A stretch of DNA of 64,000 nucleotides from Streptomyces sp. NBC_00433 (lineage in GTDB: Bacteria; Actinomycetota; Actinomycetes; Streptomycetales; Streptomycetaceae). The notes beneath the pieces are model-generated. The model saw nothing but the letters and a program-made list of their open reading frames with translations. It made no database searches and was not told where the DNA came from. Location of the stretch: the NCBI GenBank assembly GCA_036015235.1, contig CP107926.1, forward strand, positions 3,290,001 through 3,354,000, given 5' to 3'. Positions 51,254 through 60,139 of this stretch are shown here, in pieces; the first letter of the stretch is position 1; each line of letters opens with the position of its first letter. The position numbers and the translations under genes are program-made.

Positions 51254-54200
51254 TCAGGGTGCGGCGAGCGCGGCCAGGCGCTCGGCGGTGCGGCGGCCGG
51301 CTTCGCCGCCCTCGTCCGGGAGCTGGCGCCAGCCGGCCAGCGCCGAGCGGTACGCCTCGGCCGCGGCACGTTTGCGGTGGGCGGAGGTGTAGACCTCGCC
51401 ACGCCAATGATGCGCCTGTGCGGCGAGTCGCACCATGGGGCGCGGGTCGGAGGCGCGGGCGGCGGCGGTGTCCGCGGCGTCCGCCGCCCGCCGGTAGGCG
51501 TCGGCCGCGCGGTCGAGGCGCTCGGCGCGCTGGGTGTGGTGGTATCCGAGCCGGTGCACCTCCCCCAGTTCGTAGGAGATCCTGGCGATCTGCGCGGGAT
51601 CGACCGCGGGCTGCACGGCCCGGCCCAGGACGTGCTCCGCCTCGCGCAGGTCGACCAGGTCGCCCTCCGCGGTGTAGCGCAGCACGAGGGCGCGGCCGAG
51701 CATCAGCAGCCGGGCGGGCAGCCGGGGGTCGTCGGTGGGGGTCTCCATCCGGCAGTCGCGAAGGACCAGGACCGCCCGGTTGACGAACATCTCGCCGCCG
51801 GGGAGCGCGGCCCGGTCGAGCAGGGCGGCGCCCCATTCGGCGACGAGGTTGCTGTATTCGGGGCGGTCGCGCGGGGTGAGGCGGCAGGCCTCCGCGAACC
51901 GCCCCGCGGCGGCTTCGAGTTCACCGGGCGGGCCGCCCTCGGAGTGCCGGGCGGCCCTGATCCGGCCGGCCCTGGCGAGGATGGCGGCGCGCAGCAGCCG
52001 GTCGCGGGTCTCGCCGAGCGCGCGGTCCACCAGCCGCTGGGCGTCGGCCAGTTGGCCGCCCATCACCAGCAGCGCGTCGACCAAGGCGAGGAGCGCGGGG
52101 ACCAGCTGCTCGGGGCCCGCGTCCTCGCGTTGCAGCGCGTCCACGCCCGCTTCGAAGGACGCGGCGGCCTGCTGCGCGCAGACCTGCTCGCGCTCCCGGT
52201 CGGGGGCCGCGCCGGCCAGCCGCAGCAGGGCGCGGCCGTGGGCCAGGGCGAGCTGGCTGGGGCGGTCGTCGGTCGGCGGCCAGGCGTCGGCGAAGGCTTC
52301 GAGCGAGCCGACGGTCTCTTCGAGCAGCACGGTGTCGCCGCTGATGAGCCACTGGTCCTCAAGGATCTGGACCCGCTCCAGGGTGGCGGCGAGCAGCTCG
52401 CGGCGTTCGAGGCCCGGCGAGGCGCAGACGGCGGTCAGTTCGCGGTCGGCGCGGCGCAGCAGGTCCAGCGCGCCGCGGGTGTCGCCGACCGCTGACCGGT
52501 CGTCGGCGGAGGCGCGCAGCACCTCGGCCCGCACCGAGCGGGCCTTGACGGAACCGGGGTGGGCGGCGGCGGTCTCCGCGGCGTCCTGGGCCTCGCGCAG
52601 CAGGCCGGCGCCGCCGCGCAGCCGCCACAACCTGATGAGCTGCTCGGCGAGTTCGCTCCACAGCTCGGGGTCGGTGCCGTGCCGGAATTCCTCGGAGGCG
52701 GCGCGGCGCAGCAGTTGCACGGCCTCCATCAGGTTCTGCACCATGCCCTCGTCGCGGAATCTGGCGACGAGTTCCCTGGCCCGCAGGACGACGGACGAGG
52801 TGCCGCCCGCGACGCCGTGCCGCGTCCCTCCCCCGGCGCCGCGGATGCCGCCCGCGCCGGAGAGCGGCACGAAGCGCTCCAGGACGCGGGCGGCGACCTC
52901 GGCGAAGGGCTGCTGGGAGTCGGCGCCGACCGCGGAGCTCTCGGCGCGGGCGGTGTCCCTGGCCGCGGAGGCGACAGCCGCGTCGGCGACGTCGTCGCTG
53001 GGGCCGTCGGCGAGCTGGTTGATGGCCAGGGCGGGGAAGTTGGGGCCGCTGCGGCCGAAGCGCTGCTCGACGTATTCGGAGCAGTGCTTGAGCACCAGGC
53101 GGGCCTCGTCGATGCCGAGCGGGCCGAGCAGCACGTCCCGCACGCCGGGCGCGAATTCGTACCACCGGTGGTCGCTGCCCTCGGCTTTCACCACCAGTCC
53201 GCTGAGCAGCACTTCGGCCAGTTCCGCGGGGCCCGAGTCGGGCAGCATGGTGCGCTGGACGAGCTGCATGACGGGCAGGAAGAGCGGCGCGGCCGACAGG
53301 TAGACGGCGAGCTGGGCTGCGGCGGGCGAGGCGGCGGAGCGGAAGCGGCCGACCAGGGCGGTGGGCGGCGCGGCCGCGCGGCGCGGCCGGGCGGGGCTCG
53401 GCGGCTGGTCGGAGCGCACCCAGCCGACGGCGGCGGGCACCTCGCCCGCGCCGAGGCCGGCCAGCAGCCGCGACCAGGCGCCCAGCGCCTGTGCGGTGGG
53501 CGGCAGTACGGGCACCGGCAGCGCGTCGCCCGCGGGCGGGGTGGTGAAGCCGCCCGCGCCGGCCGAGAAGCGCAGCGGCGCGGCGGGCAGCGGGCCGTCG
53601 GCCCGGTGCAGCACCCCGTAGGAGACCGGCAGCCGGGTGCGCGACCACAGCCGGGCGGGCAGCGGTTGCAGGACCGCCACCGGGCCGTGCCCGGCGAGCC
53701 GGTGCAGCAGCCGGTGCGCCTGGCCCGAGCGCCACAGCGGCCCGGCGCAGTCGCTGACCAGCAGGGTGACGCGGCGGCCCGTGGGGTCGATCAGCTGGTC
53801 GGCGGAGCGCAGCGCGGACGGCTCGGGGTCGAAGCGGCCGCTGACGGCGGGGGCGCCCCCGGGTGTGGCGTGCAGATGGCGGACCTGCACCTCGTGGAAG
53901 GCGCCGAGGCGTTCGAAGACGCCGCCCAGCTCGCGCAGCATCAGCTCCCACACGTACATCGAGGAGGAGGCGTCCATCAGCAGCTGCATGACGGCGTTGC
54001 CGCGGCCGACCGGGCGGAAGACCGGCAGCAGCAGCCCGCCGGCCAGGGCGGAGCGCTCGGCGGTGGCGGATTCGTCCAGGACTTCCCGCAGCGGCCGGGC
54101 GGGGCTGCGGTAGCGCTGCAACGGGCGCAGCGCCGACTGGAGTTCGAGCAGCCGGGGCAGTGCGGTGGCCTCGGGCACGGCGACGGTGAGGCCGACCGCG

Positions 54201-54595
54201 CCCGCGTGCCGGCCGCGGCCGGGCTGGGCCGCCCCGGGGTAGAGGTCGACCATGCCGCGGTCGTCCGGCTCGGGCGGCACCAGGCTCTTGCCGCGCCCGT
54301 CGGTGCCGTCCGCGGGGACCTGCGGCAGGTCGCCGGGGTCGCCGCCCTGGCCGCCGCCGCTGTCGTGGGCGGGCCCGCTCGGGCGTCCCACCGGCGGCGG
54401 TTCCGGGGCGGTGGGTGTGGACCAGCGGGCCAGCCAGAGCGCGTCGGCCAGTTCGTCGGTGCCGGATTCGAGCCCGGCGCCGCTCAGCCTGCCGACGAAT
54501 TCGGCCAGCGGGTCGGACGCGGCCCGCCAGCCGGTCGCGCCTTCCGCGGGCGGCACCGCCGGCTGCTCGGGTCTGCGGTTCGGCTCGGCATCCAC
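51254..54595 (-). CDS. vWA-TPR protein (SAV_2336 N-terminal domain-related)
   Basis: A protein of 1113 residues. An N-terminal segment with a Pro/Gly-rich linker (1-140) is followed by a von Willebrand A domain with an intact MIDAS motif, D208-A-S-S-S212. The middle part (about 290-560) is winged-helix-like and poorly conserved. Residues about 600-1110 are helical repeats of TPR type, for example AEAYRSALAGW and LDRAADAYRRAADA. Such proteins form the vWA arm of vWA-MoxR-VMAP systems and are thought to bridge the ATPase and effectors. It starts 7 bp after the MoxR stop and ends 14 bp before fxsA. Confidence 0.88.
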   Translation of the reverse strand: MDAEPNRRPEQPAVPPAEGATGWRAASDPLAEFVGRLSGAGLESGTDELADALWLARWSTPTAPEPPPVGRPSGPAHDSGGGQGGDPGDLPQVPADGTDGRGKSLVPPEPDDRGMVDLYPGAAQPGRGRHAGAVGLTVAVPEATALPRLLELQSALRPLQRYRSPARPLREVLDESATAERSALAGGLLLPVFRPVGRGNAVMQLLMDASSSMYVWELMLRELGGVFERLGAFHEVQVRHLHATPGGAPAVSGRFDPEPSALRSADQLIDPTGRRVTLLVSDCAGPLWRSGQAHRLLHRLAGHGPVAVLQPLPARLWSRTRLPVSYGVLHRADGPLPAAPLRFSAGAGGFTTPPAGDALPVPVLPPTAQALGAWSRLLAGLGAGEVPAAVGWVRSDQPPSPARPRRAAAPPTALVGRFRSAASPAAAQLAVYLSAAPLFLPVMQLVQRTMLPDSGPAELAEVLLSGLVVKAEGSDHRWYEFAPGVRDVLLGPLGIDEARLVLKHCSEYVEQRFGRSGPNFPALAINQLADGPSDDVADAAVASAARDTARAESSAVGADSQQPFAEVAARVLERFVPLSGAGGIRGAGGGTRHGVAGGTSSVVLRARELVARFRDEGMVQNLMEAVQLLRRAASEEFRHGTDPELWSELAEQLIRLWRLRGGAGLLREAQDAAETAAAHPGSVKARSVRAEVLRASADDRSAVGDTRGALDLLRRADRELTAVCASPGLERRELLAATLERVQILEDQWLISGDTVLLEETVGSLEAFADAWPPTDDRPSQLALAHGRALLRLAGAAPDREREQVCAQQAAASFEAGVDALQREDAGPEQLVPALLALVDALLVMGGQLADAQRLVDRALGETRDRLLRAAILARAGRIRAARHSEGGPPGELEAAAGRFAEACRLTPRDRPEYSNLVAEWGAALLDRAALPGGEMFVNRAVLVLRDCRMETPTDDPRLPARLLMLGRALVLRYTAEGDLVDLREAEHVLGRAVQPAVDPAQIARISYELGEVHRLGYHHTQRAERLDRAADAYRRAADAADTAAARASDPRPMVRLAAQAHHWRGEVYTSAHRKRAAAEAYRSALAGWRQLPDEGGEAGRRTAERLAALAAP

Positions 54596-54602
54596 AGCCG
54601 CC

Positions 54603-55616
54603 TCACCTGGGCCGGTCGAGCCGCTGGATGAGCATGTCCGCGAGTCGGGAACGGGTGGGCGGCGCCGCGTGGTGGGTGAGGTAGATCGCGTTCAGCAGCT
54701 GGTCGGTGGCGAGCAGTTCGCTGCGGGAGCGGTCGAGGAAGCGGGCGACCAGGTCCTCGCCGAGGGAGGCCGCCTCGTCGCCGAGGTGGGCGCGCACCAC
54801 GGTGGACAGCCGCTGGTGGTCGGGGCGCTCCAGCTCCAGGTGGATGCAGCGGCGCAGCAGCGGCGCGGGGAAGTCCCGCTCGCCGTTGCTGGTGAGGATC
54901 ACGAAGGGGAAGGCGCGGCAGCGGACCCTGCCCTCCCGGACGGTGACCTTCGCGCCGTCGTCGGTGAGGACGTCGACCTGGGGTTCGCGCTCCGCGAGGC
55001 GTTCGAGTTCGGGGATGCCGTACTCGCCCTCCTCCATCACGTTCAGCAGGTCGTTGGGCAGGTCGATGTCGCTCTTGTCCAGCTCGTCGATGAGCAGCAC
55101 CCGCGGCTTGGCGGTGGGCAGCAGCGCGGTGCCGAGCGGGCCGAGCCGGATGTAGCTGCCGATGCCGCCGGGCGGGGCGGTGCCGGAGTGGGCGGCGATC
55201 TGGTTGTCCTGGAGCCGGGCGATGGCGTCGTAGCGGTAGAGGCCGTCCTGCAGGGTGCTGCGGCTGACGATCGGCCAGTGCAGCACCCGGCCCAGGCCCA
55301 GTTCGTACGCCACCGCGTGCGCGAGGGTGCTCTTGCCCGCGCCGGGGCTGCCGGTGACCAGCAGCGGGCGGCGCAGATACAGCGCCGCGTTGACCATCTC
55401 CAGCTCTTCCGGGCTGGGCCGGTGCATTTCGGCCATGTGCCGGTAGGCGCCGAGCCTGCGGGCCGAGGAGCTGTCGGGGCCCGGCCCCTGCGAGACCAGC
55501 GGCCCGCCGTCGAAGTCCCGCCAGGGCGGCGGCTCGGGCAGCCCGTCGACGCGGGTGTGGGGTTCCCCGGTGCCGCGGTAGATGAGCCAGTCGCCGGACG
55601 GGCCGGGCTCGGTCAT
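54603..55616 (-). CDS. MoxR-like AAA+ ATPase
   Basis: A 337-residue ATPase. Walker A is GSPGAGKST (residues 89-97) and Walker B is VLLIDELD (173-180). Sensor-1 appears in FVILTSNGERDFP, and an Arg-rich RRCIHLELERPD region follows. A winged lid ends the chain. MoxR proteins remodel partners with MIDAS-type vWA proteins; the next gene encodes that partner. ATG at 55616 has GAGGTGA five bases upstream and is preferred over the in-frame GTG at 55625. It follows the trypsin-VMAP gene with a gap of 30 bp. Confidence 0.9.
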   Translation of the reverse strand: MTEPGPSGDWLIYRGTGEPHTRVDGLPEPPPWRDFDGGPLVSQGPGPDSSSARRLGAYRHMAEMHRPSPEELEMVNAALYLRRPLLVTGSPGAGKSTLAHAVAYELGLGRVLHWPIVSRSTLQDGLYRYDAIARLQDNQIAAHSGTAPPGGIGSYIRLGPLGTALLPTAKPRVLLIDELDKSDIDLPNDLLNVMEEGEYGIPELERLAEREPQVDVLTDDGAKVTVREGRVRCRAFPFVILTSNGERDFPAPLLRRCIHLELERPDHQRLSTVVRAHLGDEAASLGEDLVARFLDRSRSELLATDQLLNAIYLTHHAAPPTRSRLADMLIQRLDRPR

Positions 55617-55646
55617 ATCACTCACCTCGATACCTCGTGTCCCTGG

Positions 55647-57650
55647 TCAAGGGGTCTCCAACGGCTCGTCGGTCCCGGGCAGCGGCCGGGTCGGATCGTG
55701 GTAGAAGAGCATGAGTCCCGCGGACCAGAACTTCTCCGGCACCCCGTCGTCCACCTCGGCCCGCAGCTCGGCGAGCAGCCGCGGCAGCCACGCGGCCGAC
55801 CTGGCATTGCGCACCGCCCTGCCCATGCCGCGGTGGAAGTCCGCGCAGACCGCCTCCTGGGCGACCGGCCGCCGGCGCCACAGGGCGATGCTGTAGCCGC
55901 CGCGGACGATACGGTCCAGCGCCTCGGGCGCGGTGGCGGAGCTGCGGCACAGCGCCGGCAGGGTGTCGCGGGGCCGGGCCCGCAGGTCGGCCTCGTCGGG
56001 CAGCGGTCCCGCGGCGCCCTCGTCGCAGTCCAGGATGTGCGTACGCGGCGGCTGTTCGTGCAGGGTGCGCCAGCGGGCGGCGCGCTCGTCCGCCTCCGGC
56101 CGGTCCTCGTCCGGCATGTCGGTGCGGCGGATCACCACCGGCCGGTCCGGCTCGATGCCGAGCAGCCGCACGTCGGAGAAGCGGCCCACCAGGGCGCCGG
56201 GGACGGCGAGTTGGATGACGGCGAGGGTGTCCGGGCCGTCGCAGCGGCGGAAGACCTCGCGCAGCGGCTCGCGCAGCCGGGGCGCCAGCGCCTCCAGGTC
56301 GGTGCCCGGGTCGAACTGCTCGTCCACGCACTCCACTTCGCCGCTCTGCGGCACCACGCTCACCCGCCAGTCGTAGCGGCCGGGCTCCCAGCCGCGCGGG
56401 GAAATCTGCAACAGGGCCTCGGTGCCGTGCCATTCGGCCGGTGCCCGGTCCGCGCCCGGGGCGGCCCTGACCCGCAGCCGGCTCCTGCGCTCGTCCACCA
56501 GAGTACGGCGGAACAGCTTGCCCAGCGTGTCCTCGGCGTCGGCCGCGGTGTGCTGGGCCCACTCCCACAGCGTGCGCTCCGCCGACTCGTCGGCGGCGGC
56601 GACCCGGTCGGCGGTGGCGGCGTGCACCGCGTACCGCAGCACCGCCTCCAGCTCTGCGGTGCCGCGCCGCAGGTCGTACAGCAGCCCGAGGCCGTCGCGC
56701 CAGCCGCGCGGGGCGACCGTCAGGCCCTGGGAGGGGCCGCCGCGCACCGCCTCGACGACGCCCTTCAGGCTGTTCGCGTCGACCGGCGGCGGCAGTTCGG
56801 CCAGCAGGCCGAGCAGCCGGGTGCGCTGGCCGGGGGTGAGGGCGCGGCCCGCGCAGGCGCCGATCTCGCTGTGCGCGTCGGTCCACGTGCCGCCGTCGTC
56901 GCGGACGAAGGCGTGCCGGTCGGCGTGGTAGAGGTCGTGCGCGGTCATCACCCGGTGGTAGAGGTCGAGCGACGGGTCCGCCGGGTTGCCCGCGGGCAGC
57001 CGGCGTAACTGCTGGATGCCGACGGCCTGCCCGCCGTCCTGCCCGCGCCTGCGGGCCTTGAGCACCCCGATGACCTCGCCGCGCACCAGGTCGACCACCG
57101 GCCCGCCGGACACGCCGTGCGGCATCTCGTCCTCGTTGCCGAGCTTGAGGACACCGCCGATGCCGACCTGGCCGCTGATGGTGCACCTGCCGTTGTACGA
57201 CTCAGGTCCGGCCTCGCCCGGGGTGTAGCCGAAGAAGGCGACCTGGTTGGTCGTGTAGGCCTTGGCGGTGCGCTCGGTCAGCCACACGCAGGGGTGGTCG
57301 ACCGGGTCGAGCAAGCGGATCAGCGCGAGGTCGGGGGCGGGCCAGATGCCGCCGTCGTGCTCGGCCGGCTGTGCCCACTCGACCACGCCGTCGAGCATGC
57401 GGTCGCCCCAGCCGACCGTGACCGCGCGCGCCGCCGGCTGGCCCACACCTGCCGCCCCCTCCGCGTCCTCCGAACTCCGGCACGCCACATGGGCGCAGGT
57501 CAGAACCCAGTTGGGCGCGACAAAGAAGCCGCTGCCGTACAGCGGGTGGCCGGGCGTCGCGCCATGGACGCTCACGGTCGCGTCGCGGACCAGTGGGACG
57601 AGGAATTCCGCCGGATCGATGGGCTCGAGCTCATCGCTCCGCGGCGTCAC
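55647..57650 (-). CDS. trypsin-like serine protease with VMAP C-terminal region
   Basis: A 667-residue cytoplasmic protein with no signal peptide. Residues 15-215 form a trypsin-fold protease with a complete triad: H54 in VLTCAHVA, D107 in APDLALIRLL and S181 in GVSGGPVVD. The central region (about 240-420) is helical, and the C-terminal 250 residues match the pattern of vWA-MoxR-associated protein (VMAP) domains, with LFYHDPTRPLP near the end. In such conflict systems the protease is a proposed effector released on activation. It is the first gene of the seven-gene operon. The GTG start at 57650 follows GGAG. Confidence 0.88.
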   Translation of the reverse strand: MTPRSDELEPIDPAEFLVPLVRDATVSVHGATPGHPLYGSGFFVAPNWVLTCAHVACRSSEDAEGAAGVGQPAARAVTVGWGDRMLDGVVEWAQPAEHDGGIWPAPDLALIRLLDPVDHPCVWLTERTAKAYTTNQVAFFGYTPGEAGPESYNGRCTISGQVGIGGVLKLGNEDEMPHGVSGGPVVDLVRGEVIGVLKARRRGQDGGQAVGIQQLRRLPAGNPADPSLDLYHRVMTAHDLYHADRHAFVRDDGGTWTDAHSEIGACAGRALTPGQRTRLLGLLAELPPPVDANSLKGVVEAVRGGPSQGLTVAPRGWRDGLGLLYDLRRGTAELEAVLRYAVHAATADRVAAADESAERTLWEWAQHTAADAEDTLGKLFRRTLVDERRSRLRVRAAPGADRAPAEWHGTEALLQISPRGWEPGRYDWRVSVVPQSGEVECVDEQFDPGTDLEALAPRLREPLREVFRRCDGPDTLAVIQLAVPGALVGRFSDVRLLGIEPDRPVVIRRTDMPDEDRPEADERAARWRTLHEQPPRTHILDCDEGAAGPLPDEADLRARPRDTLPALCRSSATAPEALDRIVRGGYSIALWRRRPVAQEAVCADFHRGMGRAVRNARSAAWLPRLLAELRAEVDDGVPEKFWSAGLMLFYHDPTRPLPGTDEPLETP

Positions 57651-57867
57651 CCCGCTCCCCCCGCGCCGTCGATCGCACCTGTCGCATCCGTCACAGCGGT
57701 CAGCGCACCCATGCCACCCCCCACTGGCCGATCATCCCCGAAGGCTAGCGCCTGCCGGCGCCCGCACGAGGCCCTTCGGGCAACTCCTATCCTTGTCCAG
57801 TCTGTCCCCGTCCTTCGCTGTTCTTCCCCGCCCAGCGACCCTCCCACCCCTGTTTCAGGAGCAGAAC

Positions 57868-58044
57868 TTGTACTTCACCGACCGCGGCATCGAGGAGCTC
57901 GCCGACCGGCGCGGAGAGGAGGAGGTCACACTGGAGTGGCTCGCCGACCGCCTGCGCGAATTCGTCGACCTCAACCCGGATTTCGAGATCCCGGTGGAGC
58001 GCTTGGCGACCTGGCTCGCCCGCCTCGACGACGAGGACGTCTGA
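57868..58044 (+). CDS. DUF6104 family small protein
   Basis: A 58-residue acidic protein (YFTDRGIEELADRRGEEE, LADRLREFVDLNPDFEIPVE, RLATWLARLDDEDV). This family is nearly universal in Streptomyces, but its function is unknown to me. The TTG start at 57868 is supported by AGGAG six bases upstream and by the family's conserved YFTDRGIEEL N-terminus. The gene is divergent from the fxs operon across 217 bp in which no other gene is seen. Confidence 0.85.
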   Translation: MYFTDRGIEELADRRGEEEVTLEWLADRLREFVDLNPDFEIPVERLATWLARLDDEDV

Positions 58045-58102
58045 ACCGGGGGTCCCCCCGAGCTGCCCCTTTCCCCGGTCCCGGGACCTTCCCCCGGTGG
58101 TG

Positions 58103-58160
58103 GGCTGGTCGCGCAGTTCTCCCCCAGAGCTTCGCCTGGGGGAGAACTGCGCGACCAGCC
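58103..58160. repeat. palindromic intergenic repeat (25-bp perfect arms)
   Basis: GGCTGGTCGCGCAGTTCTCC and the rest of the left arm (58103-58127) pair perfectly with 58136-58160 around the 8-base loop AGCTTCGC. It lies 58 bp after the DUF6104 stop and could terminate its transcript. Related copies occur near 18361, 19580 and 38307 in this window. Confidence 0.85.
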
Positions 58161-58226
58161 ACGACGGCGCGGCACCTACGCGGCAACCCCCGCCCGGCGG
58201 GCGCGCAGTGTTACTTGACTTCCCGC

Positions 58227-58270
58227 GGACGCGATATATCGTGTGTTGGACGAGGACGCGATATACCGCG
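58227..58270. promoter_or_regulatory. paired PadR-type operators
   Basis: The 12-bp sequence GGACGCGATATA occurs at 58227-58238 and 58254-58265, 27 bp apart. The first copy extends into the palindrome CGATATATCG. Both are in an AT-rich stretch 30-70 bp before the DUF4097 gene of a DUF4097-padR operon. Autoregulation by the PadR protein is the natural reading. Confidence 0.7.
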
Positions 58271-58297
58271 TTGAGCCGGCGCTCAGGAAGGACCACC

Positions 58298-59131
58298 GTG
58301 GAACGGACCGTGTCGGAACCCGGGAAGTTCGAGTTCGAGGACGCCATAGACACGCTCTGCGTGCGGATCGTCGGGGGCGACGTCAATGTCGTCGGGATCG
58401 ACGAGGGGCCGACGCGGATGGAGGTCACCGAGCTGGAGGGGCCGCCGCTGAAGGTCGAGCGGGTCGGGTCGACGCTGACCGTCGCGTACGAGGACCTCAG
58501 CTGGAAGGGCCTGCTCAAGTGGCACGACCGCCACGGCTGGCGGCGCCGCGCGGTGATCTCGCTCGCGGTGCCCGCGCACACCTCCGTCGAGGTCGGAGTG
58601 GTCGGCGCCGGAGCGGTGATCTCCGGGATCAGCGGGCCCACCGTCGTCCAGGGCGTGAACGGCGACACCACGCTGGTCGGGCTCACGGGACCGGTGAAGG
58701 CCAACACCGTCGCCGGGAATGTCGAGGCCCAGTCCGTGTCTGGCGACCTGCGGGTCAACACCGTCTCCGGGCACCTCACCGTCGTGGAGGGCAGCGGCTC
58801 CGAGGTCAGGGCGGACTCGGTCAGCGGCAGCATGGTGCTCGACCTGGACCCGTCGGGCGGCGCCGACGTCCGGCTGGCCACCGTGTCCGGCGAGATCGCC
58901 ATCCGCATCCCGGAGCCGGGCGACGCCGACGTCGACGCCAACACCACCAGCGGCCGGGTGTCCTGCGCCTTCGAGGAGTTGCAGGTCACCGGCCAGTGGG
59001 GGGCGAAGCGCATCACCGGCCGGGTCGGCTCGGGCGGGGCCAGGCTGCGGGCGACCACCGTCTCCGGCGCGATCGCCCTGCTGCGCAGGCCCCCGCTGGA
59101 GGACGCACCCTCCCTCAGGAAGGACATCTGA
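58298..59131 (+). CDS. DUF4097 family beta-strand repeat protein
   Basis: A 277-residue cytoplasmic protein that folds as a repetitive beta-helix of the DUF4097/YvlB type. Strand-turn units such as VSGDLRVNTVSGHLTVVEGS, VSGSMVLDLDPSGGADVRL and TTSGRVSCAF recur about every 20 residues. No catalytic motif is visible. Such proteins are usually coupled to PadR regulators in envelope-stress operons, as here, where a padR gene starts one base after its stop. The GTG start at 58298 has AGGAAGG six bases upstream. Confidence 0.88.
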   Translation: MERTVSEPGKFEFEDAIDTLCVRIVGGDVNVVGIDEGPTRMEVTELEGPPLKVERVGSTLTVAYEDLSWKGLLKWHDRHGWRRRAVISLAVPAHTSVEVGVVGAGAVISGISGPTVVQGVNGDTTLVGLTGPVKANTVAGNVEAQSVSGDLRVNTVSGHLTVVEGSGSEVRADSVSGSMVLDLDPSGGADVRLATVSGEIAIRIPEPGDADVDANTTSGRVSCAFEELQVTGQWGAKRITGRVGSGGARLRATTVSGAIALLRRPPLEDAPSLRKDI

Positions 59132-59132
59132 C

Positions 59133-60113
59133 ATGCCGCCCGTCTTCGCACACGGCCGGCTGCGGCTGTATCTGCTCAAGCTGCTCGACGAGTCACCGCG
59201 GCACGGCTACGAGGTGATCCGGCTGCTGGAGGAGCGCTTCCAGGGGCTCTACGCGCCCTCGGCCGGCACGGTCTACCCGCGGCTGGCGAAACTGGAGAAG
59301 GAGGGCCTGGTCACCCACTCCACCGAGGGCGGCAGGAAGGTCTACGCCCTCACCGACGAGGGCCGGGCCGAACTGGCCTCGCGGTCCGACGAGATCGCCG
59401 GGCTCGAAGCGGAGATCCGCGAGTCCGTCTCGGCGCTGGCCGCCGAGATCCGCGAGGACGTCCGCGGCGCCGCGGGCGACCTGCGCCGGGAGGTGCGGGC
59501 CGCGGCCCAGCAGGCGCGCAGCCGGCCGGACGACGCACCGCTCAGGAACAAGGACGTCAAGCAGGAGTGGCGGGAGCGGGCGCAGCGCGCCAAGGACGAG
59601 AGCCGCAGGGCCAAGGAGGAGGCGCGGGCCGCGCGCCGGCAGGCGAAGGACGCCCGGGACGCGGTCGACAGCGCGCGCGACGAGGTGCAGCAGATCGTCC
59701 GGCAGGTGCAGGAGCAGGTCCAGTCGTATTCGCGCGGCGGCGACTGGCAGGCGGGCGTCCGCGAGGGCCTGGCGGAACTGACCAGGCAGCTCGGGCAGTT
59801 CGGCGGCCGGCCGGCCGGTCCCGGGCCGGAGCCGTGGTCGGAGGCGACATCGGAGCCGGAGCCGGGCCCCACCGCCGGGTCGATGAAGGCACCGGCGCCG
59901 CCCGACCCGCACGAGGACGAGGCGGACGACGGCACCCCGCCGTCTCGGGACCCGGTGCGCGACCTGGAGCGGCTGCTCGACCGCTTCCGTGACGACGTCC
60001 GCGACACCGCACGCGATCTGGGCGTGGACGACGGCCAGTTGCGCGAGGTGCGGCGCCATCTGTCGGCGGCGGCCGCGCAGATCACGGCCGCCCTGGGCGG
60101 CCAGAAGCCCTGA
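59133..60113 (+). CDS. PadR family transcriptional regulator with long coiled-coil tail
   Basis: A 326-residue regulator. Residues 5-90 form the PadR winged helix (LRLYLLKLLDESPRHGYEVI, APSAGTVYPRLAKLEKEGLV, YALTDEGRAEL). The following 230 residues are highly charged, with a long coiled coil (KDESRRAKEEARAARRQAK) and a helical end. The usual PadR is about 110-180 residues, so this tail is unusual and may mediate oligomerisation or membrane contact. ATG at 59133 is one base after the DUF4097 stop, so the two are co-translated. The paired GGACGCGATATA boxes upstream are its probable operators. Confidence 0.88.
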   Translation: MPPVFAHGRLRLYLLKLLDESPRHGYEVIRLLEERFQGLYAPSAGTVYPRLAKLEKEGLVTHSTEGGRKVYALTDEGRAELASRSDEIAGLEAEIRESVSALAAEIREDVRGAAGDLRREVRAAAQQARSRPDDAPLRNKDVKQEWRERAQRAKDESRRAKEEARAARRQAKDARDAVDSARDEVQQIVRQVQEQVQSYSRGGDWQAGVREGLAELTRQLGQFGGRPAGPGPEPWSEATSEPEPGPTAGSMKAPAPPDPHEDEADDGTPPSRDPVRDLERLLDRFRDDVRDTARDLGVDDGQLREVRRHLSAAAAQITAALGGQKP

Positions 60114-60139
60114 CGGAAGCCTGACGGAGGCGGGCCGGG

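Noticed and set aside
49776..51392. Open frame of about 538 codons antisense to fxsB and fxsA
   Set aside because: The minus strand has the CxxxCxxC and SPASM motifs and the FxsA peptide. The plus-strand translation is low complexity.
54252..57008. Open frame of about 918 codons antisense to the vWA, MoxR and VMAP genes
   Set aside because: No recognisable motif, crosses three convincing genes, and its codon third positions do not fit coding use.
57862..57880. Apparent QNLYF sequence resembling a viral protease cleavage site
   Set aside because: It arises only if translation is read upstream of the TTG start of the DUF6104 gene. It is a coincidence and not a vector tag.
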